Positions 1-11,361 of a stretch of DNA of 64,000 bases are shown piece by piece. The stretch lies in contig NC_052352.1 of the NCBI RefSeq assembly GCF_009727055.1, forward strand, positions 21,447,085 to 21,511,084. The letters are read 5' to 3'. The position numbers were made by a program, and so were the translations under genes. Within the stretch, counting starts at the first letter, position 1. Each line of letters opens with the position of its first letter. The notes below the pieces were generated by a model. That model saw only the letters and a program-made list of their open reading frames with translations. It was not told the DNA's origin and did not search any database. The DNA is from Benincasa hispida. Its lineage: Eukaryota; Streptophyta; Magnoliopsida; Cucurbitales; Cucurbitaceae.

Positions 1-1845
1 CCATTGAGAAAAATCTCAAAACTTTACAGTCTACGAGAACAGATTATGCATAAAGCATATATTATAGCATGCTTCTTTAAATGAACAGACAAGGGATAGA
101 GTATGCAAACCTTTGAAGAACCTTTCTTCAAGTATCCCTCGATGATTCAGAAACTCATTCAACAACACAAACTTGGACACAACGATCAAAACTCGATCTC
201 AACGAACGACTGGATGAACCTTGATCACAATCGACTTCAACTCGATCCTCAACCCTCGAACAGAAGTAGAACACCACCACAAGAGTTACCTTGGTGTTCT
301 CGGTGTGAGAATCCAGGAGTTGTGGGCTCTATGTGACTTTGGATTGAAGAATGAAGGAGGTAGACGATCGAGTAAACGATTGAGTAAGTGGAAGACGGAA
401 AAAGTCTATCGTATAGACTAGATACTCGATCATGTAGTAAGAAGAAGCCTATCGTATAGACTTGCTACTCGATCATGTAGCAACGAGTAAACGAGTAATA
501 TAATATCGTAAACTCGTACTCGATATTGTATACTTTCTATGCTATCGTTTAGTAAGACACTTTTACTTGATAACCCTTCTGTGAGATCAATCCGAATGAA
601 TACATCAACTTGTGAATTTTGGAAAACCATTTTCCTTTTATCTCGCAATTACTATAAAACTTCCAATAACCTCCCACTCAATTCAGTTATTAAAGAAACA
701 GATTAATTAATGATCACATAATTAATATATTATAAATAAATACAATAACCAACTTATCATATTATATTTATAACCTATAGTTTTAAACTTCAACGGGACT
801 TTATGGACCTATAGCTTGAAGCTTCAACGATACGTGAATAACTGACTAAACTCTTTAATCACGAGATCCACCATCCGTTAACTGTTGGTCACTTCACTAA
901 AAATCGATAGTTGCACTATTAGCACTACATATATATTTCTGTATCCATTGGATATAACCAATCAACAGTGTGATGACCCTTCACAAATTGCTCGTAAGTA
1001 TAGTTAGGCCAATTTACCCTTTTTTCCCTATAGTTATATCTAACTCCTTAAGTACCACTGATTCCTCTAATGAACAATAAGTCATAGTCCTACTACGACT
1101 AAGTCCTCTCTTCCCAAGAGAGGGTGTGGCCACTATGTTCAAGACCCTTAATCAGCCCTTAAGGGAGCAATTTATCTACTTACCCCTGTTTCGGGGAATG
1201 AGTGAATTCAGTCTTGTGTAACTGAGTTCTCAGCTCCCCAATCAGACGAATGTCCAAAGTGGTAGGTTTGAGTCGGCGATCTGGCCACTCTCACCCATGC
1301 AAATTAAAGGACTGCCCTCATAGGCAGGAATTCACAACTCACTCAGGATTAAGGTCATGTTACCTATGGTCATCCTAGTGAAATGAAAGTCTCTATCATG
1401 AAAGACGTTATATAATGAGACTAAACATTTCGTGGTTCGGTCTTATACAAATTTCTTTGTATAGAGCATCCCCGCTCGCATGTCTAATACACGAATGATT
1501 AGGATCAGACCATTTGTAGCACTTTACAACATTTGTAACACCTACAAAGCGGGCCACACTTGTAATGTCACCATGATAAGGTTTCCCTTCTTTATCCATA
1601 TACTACAGACCATTTAGGTTATCACTTAAAGCACGATCTACTTTTATGTCTCCACATACATGCTTAAGTTATAACGATAACCAGGGATCTTAGTTTATTA
1701 GTTTGTGGTTAATGCAACTAAAATATCTCATATTTTATAAATTGAAGTGAATAAAATATCTCATATTATAAATCATCAAATGTTTGTTCATACATATATT
1801 TACAAACTACAGGACCCTACGAGATTTAGGGCATCAACCCCAACA
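1..1845 (-). repeat. Copia-family LTR, cut by the window start
   Basis: This is an LTR of the same group as the LTRs of element A further right. By comparison with the copy at 4,494 only about the first 100 bases are missing at the left window edge. The inner blocks occur in the same order as in the other copies: the block with GATCG/TAG motifs (about 360-560), the 'gggacttta tggacct' block (about 795), the 'ttgctcgtaagta' block (about 990) and the terminal 'gggcatcaaccccaaca'. The end at CCAACA is the complement of a TGTTGG LTR start, so the element reads on the minus strand. No adjoining internal region is visible on the right, so it may be a solo LTR or one end of an element lying to the left. 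Confidence 0.8.
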
Positions 1846-3387
1846 CATGTAGGATCCCCTTTGAGTGTCTTTGAGTGACAGGTCTTATGTAAGCATCACT
1901 TTCGATAGTATCTTTGGATGTGGCTTTCTTTGATGCCTTTTGTTGATTTGGATGATAAGAGAGAGATGAGAGGTAGAGATGTCCCACTGGGTGTGCTAAT
2001 TTGTTCGCACAAGGTTTCCAAAGAAACTTGTTTCATAGACTTTGAACTTTTGTATTTGTATTAATTTTATTATAGCAAGTACAATCTCTAATACATAATC
2101 CTTGATGCTTTCAAAATAAAATTTAATCTTTAAGCTGGTTAATCTTCTTGGATGATCGGCCTTTGGGCTTGTTGATCTTCTTGGATAGTTGATCAGAAGC
2201 AGGAGCATATTTGTCAAACAAGGGATTTTCTCTGATGAAGATTCTACCTTTAGGAGATTCCATCAGTTCTTCCTAGATTTAGTTTTTTCTGTATTTTTTT
2301 TGTGATGACAAGGCCTTGTTCTTGCTCATGTAGGATCCCCTTTGAGTGTCTTTAAGTGATAGGTCTTATGTAATCATCACTTTCGATGGTATCTTTGGAT
2401 GTGGCTTTCTTTGATGCCATTTGTTGATTTGGATGATGAGAGAGAGATGAAAGGTAGAGATGTCCCAATAAGTGTGTCAATTTGTTCGCACAAAGTTTTC
2501 GAAGAAACTTGTTTCGTGGAATTTGAACTTTTGTATTTATATTAATTTTAGTATAGCAAGTACAATCTCTAATATATAATCCTTGATTCTTTCAAAATAA
2601 ACTTTAATCTTTAAGCTGGTTGATCTTCTTGGATGATCGACTTTTGGGCTTGTTGATCTTCTTGGATGATCGGCCTTTGGGCTTGATGATTTTCTTAGAG
2701 GATCAGTGTTAGCACATGGCTTTTAGAGAAATGTATTTCGTGGAGTTTAATTTGTGTTAATGTAGATTTTATACGAATGTAGTTCGATCTCTAATACTTA
2801 ATCCTCTTATTCTCTCTCGGTTGAATGCGTATGCTTGATCTATGGAAGCGGAGCCTGTGGATGTTCTTGAAGTTGGAGTCTTGAAAGAATGCTTGTATCT
2901 GCAAAGGACTTCAGTCTTCAAATGTGGTTAGCTTCAGGAGTCAACGAGTCTTCTGATTGTAGAGAATTCCCTCTAGGCTCTCTGAAGCGTAGAATTTCTA
3001 ACCCCTACAAATGAAAAGAACTCTTCTATTTATGGAGTTCTCAAGTGGGCTTTGTGGGCTTGAGCTTGATAGGTACATGGACCTGGCCCTTGGGCCCAAC
3101 TAATTGAATTTGGGCCTTGTTTGGCTTTTGAGCCACGTTAAGCCTATTTTTGGGCTTAATTGGACTTTAGCACAAATTATAATATTAAGTTAGACCAAAT
3201 TAATTCTATTCGATCCACCAATCATGATAAAAACACGTGGAATCATTAGGATTTCCTAACTTATGTCTTCAATTTCAATTTAGGACAAATGTCAATTTTT
3301 TAATTAGTCCTAAATTAGATGATTTGTAAATTCGTCATTGATTTGGGAAATGACGTGGCAATTTATGATTGGTCCAAAATTTCTCAT
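1846..3387. repeat. Repeated spacer of unknown element with tandem copies
   Basis: Non-coding sequence between an LTR end and a broken integrase. It begins with two direct copies of a unit of about 480 bp (1,846-2,326 and from 2,327), both opening with 'catgtaggatcccc' and sharing long stretches with scattered substitutions. A third, more diverged piece of the same unit is recognisable at about 2,706-2,812. The later part is rich in 'gggctt/ttgggc' and ends near 'ccaaaatttctcattcaaca', which could be an LTR terminus. I do not recognise the family. It may be an LTR of an unrelated retrotransposon inserted in element C. Confidence 0.5.
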
Positions 3388-4488
3388 TCAACAAGTTTCT
3401 TATCTAGTTTTTTAGGATGTACCTTGTTAAGAATAAAACAGGCAAAAAGCACAGCTTCCTCCCACATATTACCAGACAATCCAGAAATTAACAACATAAT
3501 ATTCATCATTTCCTAAAGAGTTCTGTTTTTACATTTTGATATACCATTTTGTTGTGGTAAATAAGGTGCAGTAAAAATGCATAATGTCATTTGATTCACA
3601 AAATTCGTAAAGAGAATTATCACGGTATTCACCACCTCTATCTGATCTTAATCTTTTAATCTTCTCATCTGATTGATTTTTTACTTTTGCTTTATATTTC
3701 AAAAACATACTACCAGTTTCATCTTTTGTTTTTAAAAGATAGATTTTACTATATCTAGAGAAATCATCAACAAAAGATATATAGTAATTTTCCCACCTTT
3801 ACTTGTGACGTTTTTTAAATAAACTAAATCAAAATGAATCGATTCAAACAATTTTATACTTCTCCAGGTGACAAGTTTAAAATATTTCTTGATAAACTTT
3901 TCTTTCACACAATCAAAACATTTACTAAATTCACGTGTTTCAGATGTATGATTAGTTTTAATTCTTTAAGTTTTTTAATTGATGCAACATTCACATGACC
4001 TAATCTACCATGTCACACATCAAGAGACTCAACTATATAAGTAGAATTAAAAGAACTTGTATTTATCATATTTGCAACAAGAACGATGTTCGAGATAAAA
4101 AGGATGTTCGAGATAAAAAGGCCATCAGCTAGATACCCTGTATCAACAAAGTCTCCATTTTTTGTAAGGATAACCTTGCCATGTTCTAGTACAATTTTAA
4201 GTTCAACTCAATTTAATAGACTTTTAAACACCAGGATCTTACGTAAGGAAGGTACATATAGCACATTACTTATGGATAAAGTTTTTCCAGAGGTTAATTT
4301 TAAAAGATTCTTCCCTTTTACAAGTACTTATATCGTGGCAAAGTTACCTATGAATACACACTCTCCATTAGTAGAGTCCTGATAGTCTTAGAAGAGCTCT
4401 CAGTTTGAGAAAAAGTATCTTGAAGCTCTAGTGTCAAGAATCCAGTCAAATTTGTTTTCCACCAAATTGGCTTCCACAACAACTAGCT
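3388..4488 (-). pseudogene. Copia element C: degraded protease and integrase region
   Basis: Read on the minus strand from 4,488 downward, this encodes a broken Ty1/copia polyprotein segment. Near 4,430 the protease motif reads WILDTRA (family form WILDTGA, so the Gly of D-T-G is Arg). A GAG-pre-integrase stretch follows at about 4,000-4,330. The integrase core lies at about 3,400-3,900, with YYISFVDDFSRYSKIYL and LRSDRGGEY as visible family motifs and, at the end, a 'MWEEAVLFACFILNKVHPKKLDK'-like stretch typical of the region after the catalytic Glu. There are many stops and frameshifts. The frame is cut at about 3,388, where unrelated sequence begins, and RT/RNase H are absent. An 18-bp tandem duplication lies at about 4,084-4,119. 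The gag half of the same element reappears at 30,698, beyond inserted element A. Confidence 0.75.
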
Positions 4489-4493
4489 ATTAT
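4489..4493. repeat. Target-site duplication of element A, left copy
   Basis: ATTAT directly precedes the LTR start TGAAGGAA at 4,494. The same five bases follow the far LTR end at 30,692. This pair defines the true ends of element A even though 26 kb now separates them. Confidence 0.9.
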
Positions 4494-6486
4494 TGAAGGA
4501 ACTCTTAAAACAAAGAACCAATGAGCAGAAGAAGATCGTTCCAAATCCCATTGTGAAAGAACAAGAATATTTACATTCTAACATAATAGTTATGCATCAA
4601 ATCTAAATTACAGCATGCTTCCAAAGGAAAATACAAGAGATCGAGTGAACATACCCTTGAAGAACATTTCTTTTCCTATTCCCTTGATCAAAATACAAAG
4701 CATCCAATAGCACAAACGCAAAACAAGTGAATTCAGCAAACAACACGAACTGGTGAATACTCGATCACAATCAAGTTAAACTCGATACTCGACCCTCAAA
4801 TGAAAACTCGACATTACCACAAGGCTACCTTGGTATTCTCGGTGTGATAATCCAGGAGGTGTGGGCTCTGTATGGATTTGTTAGAGGGAAGGAGGAACTG
4901 GACGATCGAGTATACGATCGAGTAAGTGGGAGAAGGGAGAAGCCTATCGTTTAGACTTGGGTACTCGATCGTTTAACAGTGAGTAGCTATCATATAGGTT
5001 ACTCATTCCTTGATCATTTACTCTCTCAAAGCTATTGTATAGCTTTTGCTTCTTTCCCGTTGCATTATGAAAAAATGAAAATGATTTTCATTTTATCCAT
5101 TAGTTACCAAAAACTGATTACAACTTCCCACTAAGTCGGTTATTAGGAGAAAAAATCGAAATTCAATTATCTCATGATTTATTTAATTATAAATAAACAT
5201 AATAACAAATTTATCATATTATATTTATAACCTATAGTTTTAATATCACATCATATGTAATATATAAACCATAGTTTTTTTTTCTCTTTTTGGGAATTTA
5301 ATATAAATTATATTTATATTAATTCCTCCAATTAATGTATCTAATACATCAAATGAATTATATCACATATAATTGAATTAATTTAATTATATGATATATA
5401 ATCAAATCACCTCTAGTTAATTTGAACACTTTAAACTAACCCAAAAATTGATTCTCAACTTGAATCCATTGAGCTACCAAGGAGACCTTATGGACTTGTA
5501 GCTTGAAGCTCCAATGGTACATGAATAACTGACTAAACTGTTTAATCTTGATATCCACCATCCATTAATTTCTGGGCATTTCACTAAAGACTGATAACTG
5601 TACTCTTTGCACTACAGATATATTTCTGTATCCATCGAATATAACAATAAACAGTACGATGACTCTTCACAAATTGCTCGTAAGTACAGTTTGGCCAATT
5701 TACCGTTTTGCCTCTATAATTACATCTAACTTCTTAAGTACCACTGACTCCTCAAATGAACAATACATTATCGTCCCACTATGAGTAAACCCTTATTGAG
5801 CCAAGAGAAGGTGTGGCGCCACATTGTTCAAGCCTCAGAATCAACCCTTAAGAGAGCAATTTATCTACTTACCCCTACTTCGGGGAAGGAGTTAATTCTA
5901 GCTCCCTAATCAGACGAATCCCCAAAGTGGTAGGTTTGAGTCCCATGCAAATCAAAGGACCACCCTCATAGGCAGGAGTTCACAACTCACTCAGAATTAA
6001 GGTCATGTTACCTATGGTCATTCTAGTAATATGAAAGTCTTTTTCATTAACGGCGTTATATAACGAGACTAAACACTTCGTGGTCTGGTCTTATACAAAC
6101 TCCTTTATATAGAGCATATCCGCTTGTATGTCTAATACAAGAATGGTCAGGATCAGACCATTTGTATCACTTTACGACACTTGTAACATCTACAAAGCGG
6201 ACGATACATCATCACTAGGATAAGGTTTCCCTTCTTTATCCATATACTATAGACCATTTAGATTATCATTTAAAGGACGATCCACCTGTATGTTTCGACA
6301 TACATGCTTAAGTTACAACGATAACCAGGGATCTTAGTTTATTGGTTTGTGATTAATGCAACTAAAATATCTTATATTTCATAGATAGAAGTGAATAAAA
6401 TATCTCATATTATAAATCACAAAATTGTTCATACAAGTGTTTACAAACTACAAGACCCTACGAGATTTAGGGCATCAACCCCAACA
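4494..6486 (-). repeat. 3' LTR of element A
   Basis: 1,993 bp, starting TGAAGGAACTC and ending CCCCAACA on the plus strand, so TGTTGGGG...TTCA in element orientation. It is followed immediately by the polypurine tract and the C-terminal pol sequence, which makes it the 3' LTR. It carries the GATCG/TAG motif block at about 4,905-5,050 and the conserved blocks shared with all the other LTRs of the nest. Confidence 0.9.
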
Positions 6487-6497
6487 ATCTCCCACTT
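6487..6497 (-). other. Polypurine tract of element A
   Basis: In element orientation the sequence AAGTGGGAGAT ends directly at the 3' LTR start TGTTGGGG. This is the expected position and composition for the plus-strand primer of reverse transcription. The same tract occurs at 45,233-45,243 beside the LTR of element F. Confidence 0.8.
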
Positions 6498-6592
6498 GTC
6501 TTAAAGCTAGTGGGGTGTACAAGGTAATCATATTACAAGTACAAAACAATAAACTAGGGCACTAAGGCTCAATAAAACATCGCTCACTTGCC

Positions 6593-7284
6593 TTAGTCCA
6601 GCTGCAGCCGGTCCCATAGACCCATGCTTTGTAGGTGGCCCTTAAACACTGTAGCCGTGAGAGCCTTCGTAAATAGATCAACAACGTTGTGCTCCATAGC
6701 TATCTTCGGGAAAATCATATTCCCTCGATGCACAATCTCTCTGATGAGATGATATTCTACTCTATATGCTTGCCGCACTTGTGACTCCAAGGCTCACGGG
6801 AATTCACCACAACACCATTATTATCACAATAAAAGGTGGCAGGCCTTGCTATGTCTGGAACAACTTCCAGATCAGTCAGGAACGTACTGAGCCAAACGAC
6901 CTTCTTAGCAGCTTCACAAGCCGCTACATACTCGGCCTCCATGGTGGAGTCAGCAATTAACCCCTGCTTAGTGCTTCGCTACATTACAGTCCCTCCGTGA
7001 AGAGTGAACACTAATCCTGAAGTGGATTTCCGAGAATTCTTATCAGTCTGAAAATCAGAGTTCGTGTATCCTGTAAGGATAAAATTCTTAGAACCATACA
7101 GAAGCATGTAGTCCCTCGTTCTCCGAAGATACTTGAGAATGTTCTTAACGGCTGCCCAGTGACCCTGTCCTGAATTAGACTGATATCTACTGACTATCCC
7201 CACAGCGTAGCAGATGTCAGGTCTAGTACATAACATCACATACATCAAACTACCAACAATAGAGGCATAGCGGACCTGTCTCAT
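6593..7284 (-). pseudogene. Element A RNase H domain (copia), frameshifted
   Basis: Minus-strand pieces at 6,979-7,284, 6,757-6,942 and 6,593-6,790 make up the copia RNase H and the end of pol. The first contains YASIVGSLMYVMLCTRPDIC and a GYTNSDFQ motif (family usually GYTDSDF, so one acidic residue is Asn). The second begins MEAEYVAACEAAKKVVWL and contains FYCDNNG. The third ends with HNVVDLFTKAL, which is typical of the pol C-terminus. The pieces lie in different frames, so at least two frameshifts or stops separate them. The expected role is removal of the RNA strand during reverse transcription in the virus-like particle. It cannot be made as one intact domain here. Confidence 0.85.
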
Positions 7285-8422
7285 TTCTTCAACCTCTTGA
7301 GCTGTCTTAGGACATTGTTCCTTTTGGAGTTCTGCATCGAATATTTGATCAGCATCTTGTCAATGTATGATGCCTGAGATAATACTAGCATTTTTTTCTT
7401 TCGATCCCGAAAGATCTGAATCCCAAGAACAAACTGAGCCTCTCCCAAATCTTTTATTTGGAATTGGATTACTAGTAAATTATTAACTGAAGTCAGTAAA
7501 CCTACGTCATTCCTAATGAGTATGATATCGTCTACATATAACACTAGGAAAACTACTGAGCTGTTTATGATTTTCTTGTAGACACAAGGTTCATCAACAT
7601 TTTGGTCAAAGCCATAATATTTGATCACAGTATCAAACCTTATGTTCCAAGAACGAGATGCTTGTTTCAGTCCACAAATGGACAGATTTAGTTTGCAAAC
7701 TTTTTGCTATTGACCTTCAGCTATGAATCCCTCGGGGTGCACCGTATAAATGGCCTCCTCAAGATTATCATTTAGAAAGGCAGACTTGACATCCATTTTC
7801 CCTGTCTTATAGTCATAATATGAGCCAATGGATAGGAGGATGCGAATAGACTTAAGCATGGCAATAGGTGAGAAAGTCACCTCATAGTCAACTTTCTCTA
7901 CCTGGGTATAACCGTTTTCCTTAAGTCTAGCCTTGAAGGTTTGCACTTTCCCATCAGCACCCCATTTCCTCTTGTAGATCCATTTACAACCTATAGGTTT
8001 AACCCCATCAGATTGATCTAAAAGATCCCAAACTGAGTTGAAGTACATAGACTCCATCTCGAGATCCATGGCTTTAACGCATTCATCTCTGTCAACATCC
8101 TCCATTGCCTTCTTGTAAGACAATATATCCTCAACCCCGCCATCGGTTACCATAGCCAGGATTTCAGTTAAACCCATACAGGGAACAGGTGGGTTCCCAA
8201 CTCTTCCACTACGTCGAGCTTTCCTCAACTCTGGAGGTGGATTTGACCTACACTAGATGAACTCCCATCAACAAATCTTGTTGATGTAGCATGTTCTTCA
8301 ATAACTCTTATTGAAGTTTCAGTAGTTTCTTTGGAAAGCTCACTTACGATGATTTTACTGTGTGGACTGTGCTCTCTTATATGATCCTCCTCAAGGAAAG
8401 TAGCATTTGTCGACACAAACAC
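7281..8422 (-). pseudogene. Element A reverse transcriptase domain (copia)
   Basis: The minus-strand piece 7,707-8,228 (173 codons) contains MDLEMESMYFNSVWDLLDQ, GCKWIYKRKWGADGKVQTFKARL (split here by one odd residue, ARLKENGYTQ) and KMDVKSAFLNDNLEEAIY. The piece 7,281-7,628 contains LYVDDIILI; the YVDD active site is encoded at 7,524-7,538 with both Asp present. The two are separated by stops around 7,630-7,706, where the family segment KVCKLxxSIYGLKQASRSWN is only partly readable. This is RNA-dependent DNA synthesis machinery of the element, now a pseudogene. The stretch 8,225-8,422 is the poorly conserved linker between integrase and RT. Confidence 0.88.
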
Positions 8423-8547
8423 TTTGTTCTCCTTCGGTCATAAAAGTAACCCTCTTGTGTCCCTTTGGGGTAGCCTACAAATAGGCACAACCTCAAACGT
8501 GGTTTCAGTTTCTTAGGATTAGCCTCAAGCACATGTGCTGGGCAACC

Positions 8548-9105
8548 CTAAATGTAGAAGTGGCGCAAACTAGTTTTACGCCCATTCCATAACTCCAAAG
8601 GTGTTTTGGCAACACTCTTGAAGGGAACATAGTTGAAGATATAAGCTGCAGTCTCTACTGCAAAACCCCAAAACGAGTCTGGTAAGGAAACGTAACTCAT
8701 CATCGACCGAACCGTGTCCAACAGGGTTCTATTTCTCCTCTTCGATACACTATTCTGCTGAGGTGTTTCAGATGCTAAGAGTTGGGAAATGATTCCATGT
8801 TCTATCAAATAGTTCTAGAACTTATAATACAAAAACTCTCCACCCTGATCTGATCGAAGTATTTTAATCCGTTTATCTAATACATTTTCAACTTCAGCTT
8901 TAAACTTTTTGAACTTTTCAAAGGATTTTGACTTATGTTGCATTAAATAAACATACCCATACCTCGAATAATCATCAGTAAAAGTGATGAAACACTCGTA
9001 GCCTCCCCTGGCTTGTACATTCATCGGACCATAAAGATCTGAATACACTAACTTTAGAGGCTCTTTGGCTTTATAACCTTTTCCAGTAAAAGATCTTTTA
9101 GTCAT
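8548..9105 (-). pseudogene. Element A integrase (copia), catalytic Glu replaced
   Basis: The minus-strand piece 8,815-9,105 carries the integrase core: LVYSDLYGPM (first Asp), ECFITFTDDYSRYGYVYL and LRSDQGGEF (second Asp). The next piece, 8,548-8,808, begins in the same domain with QLLASETPQQNSVSKRRNRTLLD. In the family this reads NGVSERRNRT, and that Glu completes the D,D,E triad. Here the codon at 8,740-8,742 encodes Lys. A stop near 8,812 separates the two pieces. Both the break and the Lys make the enzyme inactive. The zinc-binding H2C2/GAG-pre-integrase region upstream (9,110-9,330) is readable only in fragments. Confidence 0.88.
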
Positions 9106-9326
9106 CTTGCTTTCAAGGCATTACTCGCACACTGGTAAAAAATTTTCTTCTAACTTGTTTAGAAGTCCATTCTTCACCAATCTCTCAATCCTATTGAGAT
9201 TGATGTGCCCCAAACGGAGGTGCCAAAGTTAGGCATTTTCTTTAGGAGAAACTTTAAGTCGTTTGTTTTGAGTTACGGTAGTTTTAAACATCTCTATGTT
9301 ATGGAGGGAATTTGTTGCTAACGGCT

Positions 9327-9818
9327 TTAGCACATATAAATTATTTTCAGTTTAGCTGAACATATCTCAATACCATCTTTCAAAATAAACACTTTATTAA
9401 CTAAAAAATTGAGAGTGTATTTACATTCCAACAAGGAATTTATAGAAATCAAGTCCCTCCTTAACTCAGGAACAACATACACATCATTCAAAATGATAAA
9501 TCTATTCTGTAAAGTCAACAACCCACTGCCACAGCTGAGACGACATGTCCAGTGTCAACTCGCATCATCATCTCACCAGCTTCAAGTTGCTGCCAAGATC
9601 TAATCCCCTGAAAAGAAGAACAAACATGGTTAATCCCCTGAAAAGAATCGTCATTCTCCACTAAACAAGTTTCCAAAACCAGTAAATCACATCTACCTTG
9701 ATTGGCCCTGGCCTTCTTCTTCTCTTTCAACCAGCGTGCGCAGTTCTGCTTCCAGTGCCAATCCTGGTTGCAGTGGAAACATTTTCTATTGACAACTAGC
9801 GTTGGTCGCCTATCCCGC
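9327..9818 (-). pseudogene. Element A gag C-terminus and protease region, active site lost
   Basis: On the minus strand a zinc knuckle of the form C-x2-C-x4-H-x4-C is encoded at 9,740-9,781 (CFHCNQDWHWKQNC). It is followed by a Lys-rich linker and the protease region. At the position where related copy D' encodes AWIIDSG (about 36,350-36,385), element A reads DDSFQGINHVCSSFQGIRSWQ, so the Asp-Ser-Gly active site is missing. A stretch related to SFQGI appears twice instead. The piece 9,327-9,521 (FIILNDVYVVPELRRDLISINSLL) is the usual C-terminal part of the copia protease region. The block is cut on the right by the LTR inserted at 9,819. Confidence 0.82.
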
Positions 9819-11361
9819 TATTCGTTGATTTCATGATTCGAGCTTAGGAGTGTATTACATAAAATAATTGGAAAAATGTGTAAATATGAATGATGCGTTG
9901 ATGCATTAGTAACACGTTGATACGTTAGAGATGTGCAACAGGACGCATGACACTCCTCTATTGACGTTCAAGTTTTCCTAAATCAGATCTAAGTATAAAT
10001 CCAACTTAGGTTCCTGGTAAGTCCAGAGTCGAACTCAGGGATTCAGATTAAAGCTAACGCAGACCTTGCGTTGTAACTGTTGTAGAGATATTCTAAGTGT
10101 ATGGAGAAATGATTTATTTACATTAAGGTGTTGTGTGAGTGCAAGAAGATACAAAAAGGTAGAGTAGAGAATGGTGGGTCGTGTGAAAATGGAGTTTGAT
10201 GCAAGTGATATGCGTCGATCTAAGTTGGATGTACACAAACAAGAATATGATGCGCGTGAGATGACTTGTTTATCTCTCTTTATATGTTAGACTCTATTCG
10301 ACACTTCTCAATGCGAATATCATACAATACCTATCTCTAGGATTTATGCATCAAACACAGGATGCAATAAAACACCAATGCGTCTATCTCCAGATGTACT
10401 AGGCGTTCTAACTTGATGCTGGCTTACTTATTCTCTCGAATAGTTTAAGTTAAAAATGCTTTTACCAATTGATTTAGTTGGCTTAAGCGTTCGAAATGAA
10501 ATTTTGCATGAAGTATAGATGCATCCAACATAAAAAGAAATAAACAATGGCAAAGTATGATAGATCAAATATGTGAATTTATAAAGAAACTGATTGTCAT
10601 TTCAAAACCAATACTTAATTAGATGAAAAGATGAAAGCAATAAGTAAGATGAAATGGAAGGAGTCAAGCCGTAGAGTACAATCTCTTGTCCTCTTTGGCT
10701 CAATTCTAGTTGTGTACAACCACTTGTGTAAGAATTGGAAGAAGTGTCTCTCTCGTTCTCGGCTTCCTCCGCTCCTTGATCGGAAATGATGGTAGTTCTC
10801 TTCCCTCTTGTTCTTCTTGGCATCACAACACAACTCTAAAGATCTAAAATTAAGATTAAGCTAAAACTGAGACTAAAAACTGAGAGTTGAGAACTTCAAA
10901 CTTCGAACTTTTTCATCTGGTGGGATTTCTTCTATTTATAGGCATCGGTCTTCTCTAACTTGATGATGGGTAGCATTAAATTCCATACCCTGGTCAGCCA
11001 CTTGACACTCAGATGCTTTTCAGATGCCGCCCACTGCAGGTGCCCATGCTTACAAGTGGTGATTTGACATAAACAGCTTGAATCAATGAATCTTCCTTGC
11101 GTTGAATCCCTCCGATGCATGGCCCATGCGTTAGACTTTTCCTACGACACTTTTCTTAATCATGCGTTAGCCTCTTGTTGAGATCCTGCAATATCATGCA
11201 TTAGTGCTGCAGTACTTTAGCAATAAACATTCTTTTGCATGAGTTTGATAATGTTCGAGCAATTCCATGCGTTTTCTCTAAAAATGATGAGATTTTATCA
11301 TTAAAGACCCTAATTGTTCCAACTTATGAGCCATAATAACTTTTATTTCAACAAGTTATCA
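9819..11361 (-). repeat. Solo LTR, family Y (copy 1), inserted in gag of A
   Basis: This 1,543-bp block splits the gag frame of A: the sequence up to 'tatcccgc' at 9,818 continues with 'ggagcggc' at 11,367. The flanking duplications are CCCGC (9,814-9,818) and CTCGC (11,362-11,366), with one mismatch. In minus orientation it begins TGATAAC, like family-Y copy 2, and carries a TATAAATA box at about 10,930-10,940. The plus-strand left end starts TA instead of TG, a likely point change. There is no internal domain, so it is a solo LTR. Short open frames inside (for example 10,602-10,833) have no recognisable product. Confidence 0.75.

Noticed and set aside
1408..1599. 63-codon frame repeated at 30,255-30,446 as a conserved small protein
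   Set aside because: The two are the same position in homologous LTRs. The equivalent LTR positions at about 6,060-6,250 and 41,480-41,680 are not open, so conservation is of the LTR and not of a protein.
10602..10833. Minus-strand frames with Arg/Glu-rich residues
   Set aside because: Inside a solo LTR of family Y; two overlapping frames over the same DNA and no similarity to gag.
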